Shown in pieces: positions 1 through 11,377 of a stretch of 64,000 nt of DNA (position 1 is its first letter; each line of letters begins with the position of its first letter). The stretch spans positions 19,893,658 through 19,957,657 of the forward strand of contig NW_022098072.1 of NCBI RefSeq assembly GCF_002288925.2, read 5' to 3'. Position numbers and translations under genes: made by a program. This DNA is from Delphinapterus leucas. Its lineage: Eukaryota; Chordata; Mammalia; Artiodactyla; Monodontidae. The notes beneath the pieces are model-generated. The model was not told where the DNA came from. It ran no database searches and saw only the letters and a list, made by a program, of their open reading frames with translations.

Positions 1-2280
1 GGAAGAGCTTTGGTGCCAGAGAAACCTAGGGACAAATTCTGGAGCTGCCCGTCGCTAGCTGTAAAATGGCAATGCTCTCCACCTGGAAGGGCAGCTGTGA
101 GGATGCAAGTGGGATTGGGGGCTGGCCTTATGGCTGACCTGCATCAGGTGGTCCACAGAGGGAAGGAGGTACCCTGCCTGCCTCCCTGCCCACCTCCCTG
201 CCCGCCTCCCTGCCCTTCTGCACACTCCCATCTGGGCATACTGGTTCTGACCGAAAGTTCCTCCAGCTTCCAGTCTCCACCTTAGCTAGTGCTTTTGCTT
301 CTCTCTAGAAGGTGTTTACCTCCCCTCCTTTCCAAAGAAGCTCTACCAGCCATCAAAGCCCAGGTAGACCCCTTCACAGACAGCATTTCCGTGTCCTGCC
401 ATCTGGATGTCATCTTCCTCTACCTTTAACTCCCAAATCTTTGTTTGCGCTTTTCTTAAAGATGCTTTCCACATCTGCCTTGTATTACCATTATGCATGT
501 GCTTGCCTGTAACCTCCAGTTAGTTTTAATTTCTCGAGGATGATCTTTTGCATCTTCCCCCTGTTCGTCCACGGACATCTACTGAGTGTCTCTTGTGTAC
601 CAGGTCCTGGGCAAAGTGTTTGGTGAAAAATGGGATCCTCTCATTACAGAGTTTACAATCATTGACTCTCCACAGCTCCATGCAAATATATTTGTAATAT
701 GGGTTCAATGAATGTAAAATGAATCAATATAGTTCGCAGAAACAGTATAAGTAACTTACACAAAAGCTTTGTGCGAGTAATCCTTAATCCTATTTTCAGG
801 CTCTGAACAATGAAGCAGCTTCCCTACAGAATAAATCTAAGTTAGAAGTTGGGAAGCCTTCACTTCCATTTCCCTTCTTTAATCTCAGGGTGCAGTGGTT
901 TTCTGCTGTCTCCTTTTTTCCTCCTCTTTTCAATGTACTTGAGAAGTGCACGGTTCTCCAGTAGTGCTGAGAAAAGTACAGCATCACATTTGAAGTCTGT
1001 CCTAAATACATAATAGTTTGGTTGAGAATTGGATTTACTTTGAGATTTTCCCTGCCTTTTCCTTGTTGGACCTGGAAGGGTCCCCTAAGGTGATTTGGCA
1101 AGGGCTGGGGCGGTGCATTTTGGCGGGAAACTGTTAATACACCCTAGGGCCATCTGAATGCCGACACATGCTTATTAGAGATGATTTCACTGCATTTAAA
1201 GACATCTGCACTCAACATGGGGAAGAGGAACCACGGAAGTCGCATTTGCCTTTGGAGCCTGCCCCATCGGAGCGTCGGCGATGATCAGGGTGATAATAGA
1301 TGCTCTGATTACAAAGGCGGGAAGTCTTCAGTGCCAAGAATGATTTTAGAGTGATCAGAGCAGAGGTCAAATCTAATTTCCTGTGTTTGACAGGAAGGAA
1401 AACCACCAGACCGACTCACAACATCATCCATGGGAGCCTAAGGTCCTTTGAGCAAAAGGCCAGGGAAATACTTTCCCCATGAGCCACAGCCATGGAGTTG
1501 AGCAAGGTGGTCTGGCTTGTCTTTATGGGGAGGCTCTCCAGGTGATGAATGTGGAGGGGAAGTGGCTCCGCTCCTGGCACCTGGTACTAGCTGTGGGCAT
1601 TGTCAGTTTTGCTCTCTGAGGTGCTTCACAGTCATACAAGACAGCAGCAGGAAGCTGTCACACCTCGGGACCTGCACAGGATCCAAAGCACATGAATTAG
1701 CTCTAGGAGGAAGAGAGGGAACTTTCTAGCAGGTTGGAAGAGCCTTTGCAATGGCCTGTGCTCACACAAAGATAATAAGCACACTAGCCCCTCCAGCTGC
1801 TGCGAAGATGTCAGGAAGACAGATGGGTCTGGCCTGACACAGCCAGGCCAGGCAGATGTGACTGGACAGCAGCCAGACATGATAGAGGTGAAAATATCTT
1901 GCTCCTAAAGGAACAGAGCACGCAAAGCGCTTGCCAACCGCCTTTATGGGAGGTGGCATTCTCCAGCGCCAAGAACTTCATACGTGGTCGGGTCTGTTCC
2001 CTGGGCGATGCGGGAGACGTGTGTATAGTAAAACCCAGCTGTGAATGGATGTAGAATGAAGGATGGTGGTGGCTGTTTCTAACGCTGAACTCACATCCAC
2101 CAGGAATAGACTGACTGTGAATCTGTCTAAAGCAACCCCGGATATCTTCACAGCCCCGGTACTCGTGCTGCTGCCTGTGAGTCGCTCTCTGTCTCACACA
2201 GACCTACAAGCACATGCATAATTTCCTTTTGTTCATTCATAATTCAGAGGAAACTTTTTAGCTAACAATAGAGTCATGTG
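1..2280. other. SCML4 intron, no gene seen
   Basis: I see no coding exon here. A C-rich imperfect tandem of the unit cctgcctccc occupies about 165-225. Positions about 1140-1420 show no repeat family I recognise and hold several isolated CpGs and an 'attacaaagg' TCF/LEF-like site (see findings). The rest is unremarkable intronic sequence. Confidence 0.5.
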
Positions 2281-2844
2281 GAAGAATGGAAGGAACAATG
2301 AGCTGGGAGTTAGAAGATCTTACCACCCACCCTCTGTGCAAGCGTCTCTGTGCTTCTTTGGTGTGAAATAAGGAGTTAGGAAGGATCTCCAAGGTCCCTT
2401 CACACCACAGGTTGTCCCGGGCAACACGAGGGGCTCCTTTCTCACACATCTGAAGCCTCATCACTGTGTCTGTGTGCAAAGCACAGTGAATGCAGAGCCA
2501 ATGGCCAGGTTTTGAGCCCCTTCCTGGACCTGATCATTCTATTCTCTATGAGCCTCCGTTTCTTCATCTTGTTTCTCAAAAGTATTGTAGGAGTCAAGTG
2601 ACTATATGGCTTTGGGCTGGAGCCTGACAAGAAGCATCTTGGAAGGAAGCCCATCAGTCTCCAAAAGGGGCCCCTCAGAATCATTTGTGAACATTTGTTA
2701 ACGTTTGCCTCTCTGGAATTGGACGCTGTCAGCGAGGAGGGCCCACATCTGTCTTGCTCACAGCTCCATCCTTGGACCTCAGAAGAGGCCCTGGCATATT
2801 GTGCTCCATAAGTATCTTCTGGCCAGGACTGACCAACATCTCTT

Positions 2845-2965
2845 TGAGTCTTAGTTGCCTTACCTGTCAAACACCTACCATGTTGTGAGGATTAAATAGG
2901 ATAATGTGAAGCATTAAATTGTAAGAATTAATCAAAAGATAGTTGCTATTCTTATTATTATGTAT
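2845..2965 (+). repeat. MIR fragment
   Basis: The order 'cttacctgtcaaa', 'gttgtgaggattaaatagg', then an AT-rich tail follows the second half of the MIR SINE consensus in its forward direction. It is diverged and lacks the tRNA-like head. 2290-2420 may be a further related fragment, but that match is weak. Confidence 0.5.
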
Positions 2966-3415
2966 CATTCCATAATGGCCAATAGATTTGTCTTCCTAAA
3001 TTCTGTGGTCATCAGCTCACTTCCCTGTTCAGCCATGTCTGGTTTCCACAGAGTAAAGAAAGCCCAGTCTGCTTGACTTGAACCCCAAATTTCCCAGCAT
3101 GATTTCCCTTGGCGTCCCTGCACAAACTCTTCTCTTTCCTTGGAATGAATAAGCCGTGCCGCACCTTCACTCATTCCCCGCCCCCCACATCGAGCGCTGT
3201 CCCCATTCTTCTTTCTCTTGCTGAATTGTTCTCTATCCGTCACGCAAGACCATACCCTATGGAATCAAACTCCAACCCATGGAAAGCATATAAGTGGTAA
3301 TAACAATGTCAGAGTCACTTCAATTCTGAAGCTTGGACATACTTGTGGTTGGGAATGCTACAGCATCTCCTGTTAATGCAAATGTCAGGGAGTTTTTGTT
3401 ATCTAAAACCTCTTT

Positions 3416-3634
3416 TTTTTTTAATTTTTATTATTTTTTTTTGCGGTATGCAGGCCTCTCACTGTTGTGGCCTCTCCCATTGCGGAGCACAGGCTCTGGA
3501 CGCGCAGGCTCAGCGGCCATGGCTCATGGGCCCAGCCGCTCCGCGGCATGTGGGATCTTCCCGGACCGGGGCACGAACCCACATCCCCGGCATCGGCAGG
3601 CAGACTCTCAACCACTGCGCCACCAGGGAAGCCC
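3416..3634 (-). mobile_element. CHR-type SINE (short form), inverted
   Basis: The element reads from a T-rich tail, through 'tgcggtatgcaggcctctca', to 'ccaccagggaagccc', which is the reverse complement of the tRNA-derived head. A target-site duplication 'taaaacctcttt' lies at 3404-3415 and 3635-3646. The perfect duplication and long tail mark a fairly recent insertion. Confidence 0.92.
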
Positions 3635-3804
3635 TAAAACCTCTTTATAGTTCTTAGTGATTATATCTTGGATGAGAGACAGAGGAGAGCTCTCAGATTT
3701 TCACCTGAGGATCAGCAAAAAACAGGGAAACGTGTCCTTTGAATACATCCCTTCAGAGTCCACTGACAGAGGCAATGGGCATGATGTATCAAGACAGCAG
3801 GAGG

Positions 3805-4071
3805 AATTACAAACAGTGCTGCAAAAAATTTCCTTGCACATGTCTCTGAGGAAGTTTTTATAGGTTATGTTCCTAGAAGTATTATTGGGTCATAGGACAT
3901 GGAACATATTTAATGGCATATATACAGTAATTTGGGTAGCATTAGCACCATCATGATATTGGGTCAATTGATGGGTATAATTTAACTATTGATTTATTCA
4001 TTTTTATGTCCTTTAATAATATTTTATAATTTTTTAAATAAAAGAGTTGCACATTAAAAAAAAAAAAAAAA
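3805..4071 (+). mobile_element. Retroposed fragment with A-tail; antisense-L1-like content
   Basis: A run of 18 A ends at about 4073, with an AATAAA signal about 20-30 bases before it. 'aagacagcaggagg' at 3791-3804 and 'aagacaacaggagg' at 4072-4085 look like a 14-bp target-site duplication with one mismatch. The body ('gctgcaaaaaatttccttgc', 'tattgggtcatagga') resembles the antisense strand of L1 ORF2. If so, it is a polyadenylated antisense transcript copied back into the genome. An old L1 piece with an expanded A-run is the alternative. Confidence 0.45.
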
Positions 4072-4709
4072 AAGACAACAGGAGGCCAGGGTAGGTATTC
4101 ACATGAGAGAGAGGACTGAGAAGTTTGTCACGTCATCGATACCTACTGTCCTGTGCGGCCTCATGCCACTTTCTGGCTTCTGCGGTTTTAAACCATTCTG
4201 ATTAGCACCATGGGGGAGAATCCATTTCTATGTCCCTTCCAGGTTTATGACTTAGGTCAAACCCCCTTAAAGAGATATGGTTTCTTAATACCAACTGCTT
4301 TCACTTGGGATGCAATTTCAGAGCAATACTGAGCACTTCTTTGGGTGGAGGGAAAACTTAACAGCCCTCCAGAGGGCCTGCAGCCGGCACCTGGACTGGC
4401 AGCTAGGTGACAAATGGGTAAGGAGGCCAGGGGTTTTCTCTCCTACTTTAATATACTGCCACTCAATTCAGCATGGTTTATCTCCATGGTTTCCAAATGC
4501 GTTTAGCTGTGCAAACTTTGTTCACACTGCACAAATGTAGAACCCCACTCTTCAAATGTGAAGAGGTCCTGGTTAAAGAGGGCAGCGTTGGAGTACCATC
4601 TGCTCCCATCCCCTCTCTCCTATGCCCTAGAACCTCTGAGGGACCCCTTGAAGCCCATTTTGCATGGTTTGAAAATCCCTGGGTTAATTTTGAAAGCCAC
4701 CTTTGGAGT

Positions 4710-4910
4710 TAGTTGAAGTCAAATCCTGACTAAACACTTGACTGATTTGATCTTCAATTGCTGTATATGTAAACTGAATATAATAATACCTACAATAATA
4801 ATATATACTTGCTATAATCATAAATTATAAGATATAACTTATAATAAGTCAGAAATATTGTGTGGAAAGTGTCTGGCCCACAGTAGGTGCTCAATAAATA
4901 GCTATTTAGG
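4710..4910 (+). repeat. MIR/L2-type fragment ending 'gtgctcaataaat'
   Basis: The stretch contains 'gtctggcccacagtagg' followed by 'tgctcaataaatagc', the shared 3' core of MIR and L2, preceded by an AT-rich middle expanded to TAA/ATA repeats at about 4780-4850. Confidence 0.5.
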
Positions 4911-4914
4911 ATAT

Positions 4915-6495
4915 GCCTCAAACAGGCCCCTTACCTGGGGCTGCAGAGGATTCAAATATGAGTGAGAGACCTCATGAAGCTGAGAGTCTGGCTCCTACTA
5001 TGGGACAAGAGAGAGGAAGTACTAGAGATGAGGAGACAAAGTGCCACAGGAGGAAACAGGAGGGAAGGAACATTTCTAATCAGCAGTGACTGAAACTGCC
5101 AGTTGCCGACCCAATCTTTTTTCCACTTCCGCTTACATCTTCCTGGCCACGGTCAGTGGCTTGCTTGGAGCGGAAGGCAGCAGGCGCTGGTGGGCTCCAT
5201 TTCTCTGGTCCCACCCAAGATCCTGAGAGGCAGAAGTCCTGAGCTAGTGGGGCTCTCCTGGGGTGCATCTAGGGCTCTGACAGAGAGGGCTCTCTCAGAG
5301 CTTGTTCTGAGCAAGGGTCTGGGCTTCCCTTTGGCTAGATTACTCAGACAGTAGATGAGGACGTAATTCCAGGAGAACAAAGGGCTGAAGCAGAGATGAA
5401 AAGGAAGGACAGGGGGGCTGTTGGAGTTGGGATGGGAGTTCGTCCCAGGACTCTGTTGGAGGAGGCAGAAAGAGAAAGGGGGAGGGAGCTAAATACCTGA
5501 GACCCCTTTGAAGGGTCCTGGATTCCCCTCATCTGGGCCACCAGATGGGCTGGGATGGGGCAGACAACTCTTCAGTGATGGAGTGGTAGAAGTTCTCTCC
5601 ATTCAAATCGTGCCTTCCCCTTACTGCTTGAAATCCTACACTTAAGACATAGGGTCTAAGATTTCACCAACTTAAATAGGAGAGTAAATATCTCCTTTTT
5701 AAAGGATGGCAATACTCTTAGGTTTATGAGTCCATTCAATCAGCCTGGTGTCCTGTGATCACCACCTCGAGCAGCTGGGAATTGCACTGAGGAGAAGAGG
5801 CTGAGAGAAGGAGATGTGTGATGGGCAGAGGGACCCCAGAATGAGGGCTTTGACAAGCAGAGGCAATGTGAGGGCACTGGGCTCCATGGGGGGAGTGGAA
5901 TGGGGTAGAGAGAAAGAATGTTTCCTGAATGCCTACTATATGTCTGATATTACACTAACTCTGGGGATAAACCTAGGAAATAACTGTTCCCCTCATTTAC
6001 TTTATGATGCGGGTTTGTGCCAGATTTTGTTCCCTTCTCTTGTTCTTAGAAATCAGATGCAACAACGTCTCTCCCCTTTGGAAAATGGGCTCTGCCCACT
6101 CAAACCTGCCTGGCCGACAGCCCTGCATGACAATGTTGGGGAGCAGGGCCATCCATGTTTGGCAAGAGCCCCCATGGCTGAGGGAACAGTGCCTTGCCCC
6201 TCAAAACTGCCTCCCCTCCTCGGTCCACAGAGGCTCATCTGTGATGGTGAGGCTCTTTGAGGGGAGTGTGCGGAGGATCTGGGATCATACGCAATAGCTC
6301 ACCACTGTGGCTCTCAGGGCTACCAGTGGACGAGCCAAGGCTCAGAACAGAAATGCCAGAGAAGACAGCCAGCCCTCAGGAGGCACCAGAGGGGCAAGAT
6401 AAAGACTCCCTGACTCCCGGGCCTCTGGCCTCCTTTCCTTAGAGTTCTCAGGTGTAGAGTTGATGGGCTGTGATCTGTTGAGGGGTGTGTTCACG
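4915..6495. other. SCML4 intron, no gene seen
   Basis: Open reading frames here (for example 5814-6260) do not resemble any family I know and match no SCML4 exon. 'gcctactatatgtctg' near 5930 may be an L2 or MIR remnant. Confidence 0.4.
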
Positions 6496-6496
6496 T

Positions 6497-6780
6497 GATC
6501 TGTCATTGCTGATGTTTATCGAGCTCTTACTAACTCTTAGGCCTTGTACTAAATACACATATGAATTTATTTAATCCTCCCAACAAACCTATGAAGTAGG
6601 TGCTATTATTATGATTCTAATTTCACAGGTGAGGAAACTGAGGCACAAAGAAGTTCAGACTTGCAAAAGGTCACACAGTCAGAAAATGGCAGATCCAGGA
6701 TTCCAGCCCAGGCCATCGGACTCCATAGTCCATGTGATTATCCACTATGCTCTATTCATACTCAAATACTGAATTGAAAA
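6497..6780 (-). repeat. MIR SINE, nearly full length, inverted
   Basis: It reads 'tttatcgagctcttactaac', then 'gaagtaggtgctattatta', 'gaggaaactgaggcacaaag', 'ggtcacacagtcag' and 'tccactatgctct', the full reverse-complement order of MIR. Well preserved for its age. Confidence 0.85.
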
Positions 6781-6913
6781 TGATTTTTTTTAATAACATA
6801 AATCAAAATGGACATCAAGCTACCCCTAGAATGACAGTACCTTCCTACACTGCATTCCAATAAGCTAACTTGAATGGGTGAGACAGAAGTAGCATCATAA
6901 CCAGTATTGTGGG

Positions 6914-7124
6914 GGGCCTTTCCTAGTGGTCCAGTGGGTAAGACTCTGGGCTCCCAACACAGGGGGCCTGGGTTCGATCCCTGGTTGGGGAACTAGATCC
7001 CACATGCATGCCACAAACTAAGAGTTCACATGCCACAACTAAGACCCGGTGCAGCCTAAATAAATAAATAAATGGAAAACCAAACCAAAACAAAAAAACT
7101 TACGGGACAAAAAAAATAAATAAA
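6914..7124 (+). mobile_element. Older CHR/tRNA-derived SINE
   Basis: The head 'cctttcctagtggtccagtg' and the B-box-like 'gggttcgatccctgg' are followed by 'aactaagacccggtgcagcc' and a (TAAA)n tail. The flanks repeat 'aaccagtattgtggg' (6899 onward) as 'aaccagcattgtggg' (7126-7140), a target-site duplication with one change. It is more diverged than the short-form CHR SINEs in this window. Confidence 0.85.
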
Positions 7125-7239
7125 TAACCAGCATTGTGGGAATTTTACTTAACTCTGGTCTGCCTATGTGTTTGTACCCTGCAAGAGTCAACCACTGTGC
7201 AAGAGAAAAGTCTTTAGCAACCTCTGGTTCTTCTTCTTC

Positions 7240-7590
7240 CGGGTACAGAGTTAGTCTACACCTCTCAGATTCCTCCAGAGTTAAGTGTGGTAAAATGGCC
7301 AGCTCTTGCCAATGAAACGTGAGTAGAAGTGATGGGCATCACTTCCAGGCTCTGGGGAAACATGTTCATCTTCCTCGTTTGTTCCTTCCGTTTCTACCAC
7401 TAGATGTGTGGGGCATGGGGGCCATAGGGGACAGGAGAGCCATGAAATGGACAGATCCTGGATCCCTGAGTTGGGATACACACACCAACTAGGAACACCC
7501 ACTTTGGACTCCTGGATAAAAAACTTCTATTGTATTTGAGCCACTGTACATTTTGGATTCTACTTATTCCTACAGCCTAACTTACTCTAA
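7240..7590 (+). mobile_element. Probable ancient LTR (MaLR-like)
   Basis: The pattern 'ttctattgtatttgagccac' followed by 'cctacagcctaacttactct' and 'aataca' resembles the 3' ends of mammalian solo LTRs, in which a short termination region ends in ...taataca. No target-site duplication was recognised, and the family is uncertain. Confidence 0.45.
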
Positions 7591-7800
7591 TACACCATTT
7601 TCTTTGCTTATGGTCAAAGGTTGAAGTCAGCTGCCCTCAAGAACAACAAAAATCCATGAAGGGATTTGTGGAAACTTCTACTTTCCCAGTGTTGCTGTGT
7701 TCAAACCGCCACGGTCCCCCGGTCTCCCTACATTTGGTGGTCCCAGGGCGAGGGCAGAGGAGGTTAGGTCATGGGGAAGCCAGTGCACGCATTACATTAC

Positions 7801-8088
7801 CACATCTGTTTCCTTCAAGAGAGGTCCCGTTTCTCTTGGGGCTGGAGCCAGGGGGCCTCAGCCCAGGTGCTGAGGGGCCTCCAGAAGACATGGGGCTGGT
7901 ATGGGGACCACCGACTGTGGTGGCTGAGCCTCCCCCAAGGTGGCCGTCTCCAGAGTTCTGCCTCTTGCAGTACAACGAAGAGGAGGTGGGCAGGGAGCCC
8001 CTGTGGCTAAAGGCGGAGGAGGAGTCCACGCTGTAGCGGCTCATGCTCGCAGGGTTCACCAGGCACTCCTCAGTGGTGACTGTTTTTG
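7801..8088 (-). CDS. SCML4: SCML4 fifth coding exon (Ser/Gly/Pro-rich linker before SAM domain)
   Basis: Seen: a cttgcttag acceptor ends at 8089. The 288-bp exon starts CA, which completes an Ala codon where human has Val. It encodes KTVTTEECLVNPASMSRYS through SSSLYCKRQNSGDG and SPMSSGGPSAPGLRPP to SLEGNRC, then one G before a gtaatg donor at 7800 (phase 1). The block aligns with human SCML4 with scattered substitutions and one or two small gaps around SSSAFSHRG. It is low complexity and probably disordered, a candidate region for phosphorylation (inference). In human the next exon begins ASSPSQ and leads into the SAM domain. I searched positions 1-7800 by eye on the minus strand for the SAM motif WTVEDVVWFV and did not find it, so those exons are probably beyond the left edge. 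Intron to the previous exon: 19,827 bp. Confidence 0.95.
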
Positions 8089-9169
8089 CTAAGCAAGAAG
8101 GCAGAGCAGAGAAGCAGAGATCAGAGAGCAGTTCATGAAGACACCTGGTGCTGGGTCTTGGAAAACCTTTCCCCAGCAGCACAGGTGCCGCTATCTGTGG
8201 GGATGGCAGATGAGAAGGAATGGATACCACGGCATAATCCCAAATAGTTCACCTCTCAGCAGATTGGCACCTCACCAACGAAGCATCTTTTAGTAGGGAT
8301 TGGGACATGTGACCCTCCATGTTCTGAGGAAAATGTGATTATCTTGGTTATTGATGACTTGTAAATAAAATTCAAACAAAGGTCTTTCTCCCTCCATGGC
8401 TCTGCTCCTCCAGGAGTTTCCGCCAGCTTGTCAGAATCTCCCTGCTCCCTCTTTTCTTGCCCATCACCACTGCCTCCCGCACCTGGCCCATGATTCCTGG
8501 GAGAGATCAAGCCAGAGTTACAGTGTCCCAGAGTTAGGAGTAACAACTTTGGCCTGGGTTTTTTTTTTTTTTTAACATCTTTATTGGAGTATAGTTGCTT
8601 TACAATGGTGTGTTACTTTCTGCTTTATAACAAAGTGAATCAGCTATATGTATACATATATCCCCATATCTCCTCCCTCTTGCGTCTCCCTCCCACCCTC
8701 CCTATCCCACCCCTCTAGGTGGTCACAAAGCACTGAGTTGATGTCCCTGTGTGATGCAGCTGCTTCCCGAAGCTATCTATTTTACATTTGGTTGTGCGTA
8801 CATGTCAATGCTACTCTCTCACTTCGTCCCCTTCCCCCTCCCCTTGTCCTCATGTCCATTATCTACGTCTGTGTCTTTATTCCTGTCCTGCCCCTAGGTT
8901 CATCAGAACCTTTTTTTATTTTAGATTCCATTTATATGTGTTAGCATCCAGTATTTGTTTTTCTCTTTCTGACTTACTTCACTCTGTATGACAGACTCTA
9001 GGTCCATCCACCTCACTACAAATAACTCAATTTCATTTCTTTTTATGGCTGAGTAATATTCCATTGTATATATGTGCCACATCTTCTTTATCCATTCATC
9101 TGTCGATGGATGCTTAGGTTGCTTCCATGTCCTGGCTATTGTAAATAGAGCTGCAACGAACATTGTGGT

Positions 9170-9269
9170 NNNNNNNNNNNNNNNNNNNNNNNNNNNNNNN
9201 NNNNNNNNNNNNNNNNNNNNNNNNNNNNNNNNNNNNNNNNNNNNNNNNNNNNNNNNNNNNNNNNNNNNN
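9170..9269. other. Assembly gap, exactly 100 N
   Basis: One hundred N is a common placeholder for a gap of unknown size. The left flank (9063-9169) is repeated identically after the gap at 9310-9416. Confidence 0.95.
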
Positions 9270-9344
9270 GAATGGATAAAGAAGATGTGGCACATATATA
9301 CAATGGAATATTGTATATATGTGCCACATCTTCTTTATCCATTC
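9270..9344. repeat. Near-perfect palindrome next to the gap
   Basis: 'gaatggataaagaagatgtg' at 9270 runs into 'caatggaatattg' and then returns as its own reverse complement, ending in 'ttctttatccattc'. The left arm is the reverse complement of L1 sequence that also lies before the gap at about 9055-9097. Confidence 0.9.
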
Positions 9345-9639
9345 ATCTGTCGATGGATGCTTAGGTTGCTTCCATGTCCTGGCTATTGTAAATAGAGCTG
9401 CAACGAACATTGTGGTACATGACTATTTTTGAATTATGGTTTTCTCAGGGGATATGCCCAGTAGTGGGATTGCTGGGTCATATGGTAGTTCTATGTTTAG
9501 TTTTTTAAGGAACCTCCATACTATTCTCCATAGTGGCTCTATCAATTTACATTCCCACCGACAGTGCAAGAGGGTTCCCTTTTCTCCGCACCCTCGCCAG
9601 AATTTATTGTTTGTAGATTTTTTGATGATTGGCCTGGGC

Positions 9640-10340
9640 TCTGACATAGGTGTGATGGTGCTTCCTCCCCACACTTTTAGTTCCAGTACACACAAGGGCA
9701 CTAACCTTCCACCAAAGCTAACAAACTAGGGACACAAATGCTGATCTGGATGGCCCCATGGTCTTCCCCAAACCCTGCAGATGAGAGAGAAAGAACCAAT
9801 CTAAAGCGCAGGGGGAGCAGAGGACCTGGAGACTCTGCCAACCTCATCATCAGCTCCCCCACCCAAGTAGATCAGGACTTTCTACACTTTTAAAGCTCAT
9901 TCTTGCAGCCTGTTGAACTCTGCGAGCTATACCTGTGGCCAAATGGTGTGGGGTGTTTTGCTTTGTTTTGTTTTGAAGTACAAAGTCCAGAGGAATTATA
10001 GGGATAGAAAGAGGAAGAAAAATATTCTAGTAATTCCTTTTCTTCAGTCCCTCCCACCCCAGACAAGGCCGTATCTGTCTAGCCCCATCAACAATCATCT
10101 ATATACTACACATGATCAAAACAGATATAGACATTCCCCAAAGGCATTAGAATAACAAAAACCAAGGGATCCTCCAATGTTGGCAATGAGTAAACACATT
10201 TGGGCCACAAGATCCAGATGTATTCTTTATGTATGGATTCCTCACACAACATAGGTACCGAAAGATTAAGAATTGATTTTATTAGGGGAACTAGCAGGTC
10301 TTCTCATAGATGGGGATGCATGTGGAGCTTGCCTGGAAAT
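9640..10340. other. SCML4 intron, no gene seen
   Basis: No coding exon or clear repeat family recognised between the young L1 and the older L1 that follows. Confidence 0.4.
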
Positions 10341-10970
10341 AAAAACCATTGCATATGGAATGCAGCTAAAGCAGTGCCTAGAGAAAATTTGTAACTGTAA
10401 ATACTTATATTTAAAAAGAAGAACATTCTCAAATTAATAACCTAATCTTCCTCATTAAGATGCTGTGGGGGGAAAGGGCAAACTAAACTTAAAGCAGGCA
10501 GAAGGAAGAAAATAATAAAGATTACAGTGAAAATTAATTAAATAGAGAATAGAAAAATAGAGAAAATCAAAGAAACCAAAAGCTGGCTCTTTGAAAAGAT
10601 CAACAAAATTGGCAAACTTTTAGCTAGATTGGCCGAGAAAAAAAGAGAAAAGACTCAAATTGCTAGAATCAGAAATGAAAGGGATGACATTATCACCAAT
10701 CTCACAGAAATAAAATGGATTATTAAGAAATATTACAAACAATTCTATGCCAATCAGTTAGGTAACTTAGAAGAAATGGACAAACTATCAAAACTGACAA
10801 AAAGAAATAGACAATCTGAATAGACCTATAACAATTAAAGAGATTAAATTAGTCATCAAAAAACAAAGAAATCCCAGGCTCGGATGGCTGCATAGGTGAA
10901 TTCTACCAAGTATTTAAAGAAAAATTAAAACCAATTCTTCATAAATTCTTCCAAAAAGTAAAAAAAGGAG

Positions 10971-11377
10971 TGCTATGGACTAAATTGTGTCCCCCTCAAA
11001 TGTTCATATGTTGAAGCCCTAGCCCCCATTGCAACTATATTTGGAGAGAGGGTCCATAAGGAGGAAATAGAGGTTAAGTAAGGTTTTAAGGGTAAGACCT
11101 CAACCTGATAGGACTGGTTAAAAAGAAAGTACTGACAAGAAGAGGAAGAGACATGAGAGAGCTCTCTCCCTCTTCACACACATGCACAGAGGTGAGGCAA
11201 CATGAAGACACAGAAAGTGGCTGTCCACTAGCCAGGAAGAGAAGTATCACCAGAAACTAACCCCGACGACACCTTGATCTCAGACTTTTAGCCTCTAGAA
11301 TTGTGAGAAAATAAATTCTGTTGTTAAAGCTACCTAGTATGTGGTATTCTGTTATGGCAGCCAGGCAGACTAATACA
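10971..11377 (+). mobile_element. Solo MaLR (MLT1/MST-like) LTR inside L1 ORF2
   Basis: The element starts 'tgctatggactaaattgtg' and ends 'gactaataca', with canonical TG...CA termini. It contains 'gagaaaataaattctgttg' as a polyadenylation region. A 5-bp duplication 'aggag' is at 10966-10970 and 11378-11382. Joining the L1 sequence across it restores a continuous ORF2, which proves insertion into an existing L1. Confidence 0.9.

Larger units (their letters stand above)
8559..9628 (-). mobile_element. Young 5'-truncated L1, inverted, interrupted by an assembly gap
   Basis: It starts with a T-run and the antisense L1 3' UTR ('ttattggagtatagttgctt'), then passes into antisense ORF2 C-terminus. 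Minus-strand readings give ORF2 tail segments such as HIYTMEYYSAIKRNE and [11 protein letters not shown] with little decay. The target-site duplication 'ttggcctggg' is at 8549-8558 and 9629-9638. The element is interrupted at 9170-9269 by N, with a rearranged flank (see findings). Confidence 0.9.

Noticed and set aside
3416..3634. tRNA-like promoter boxes
   Set aside because: They belong to the tRNA-derived SINE head, as in the other SINEs here; no standalone tRNA gene was found.
9072..9410. Frames crossing the first N gap
   Set aside because: They join L1 fragments through unknown bases and are not proteins.
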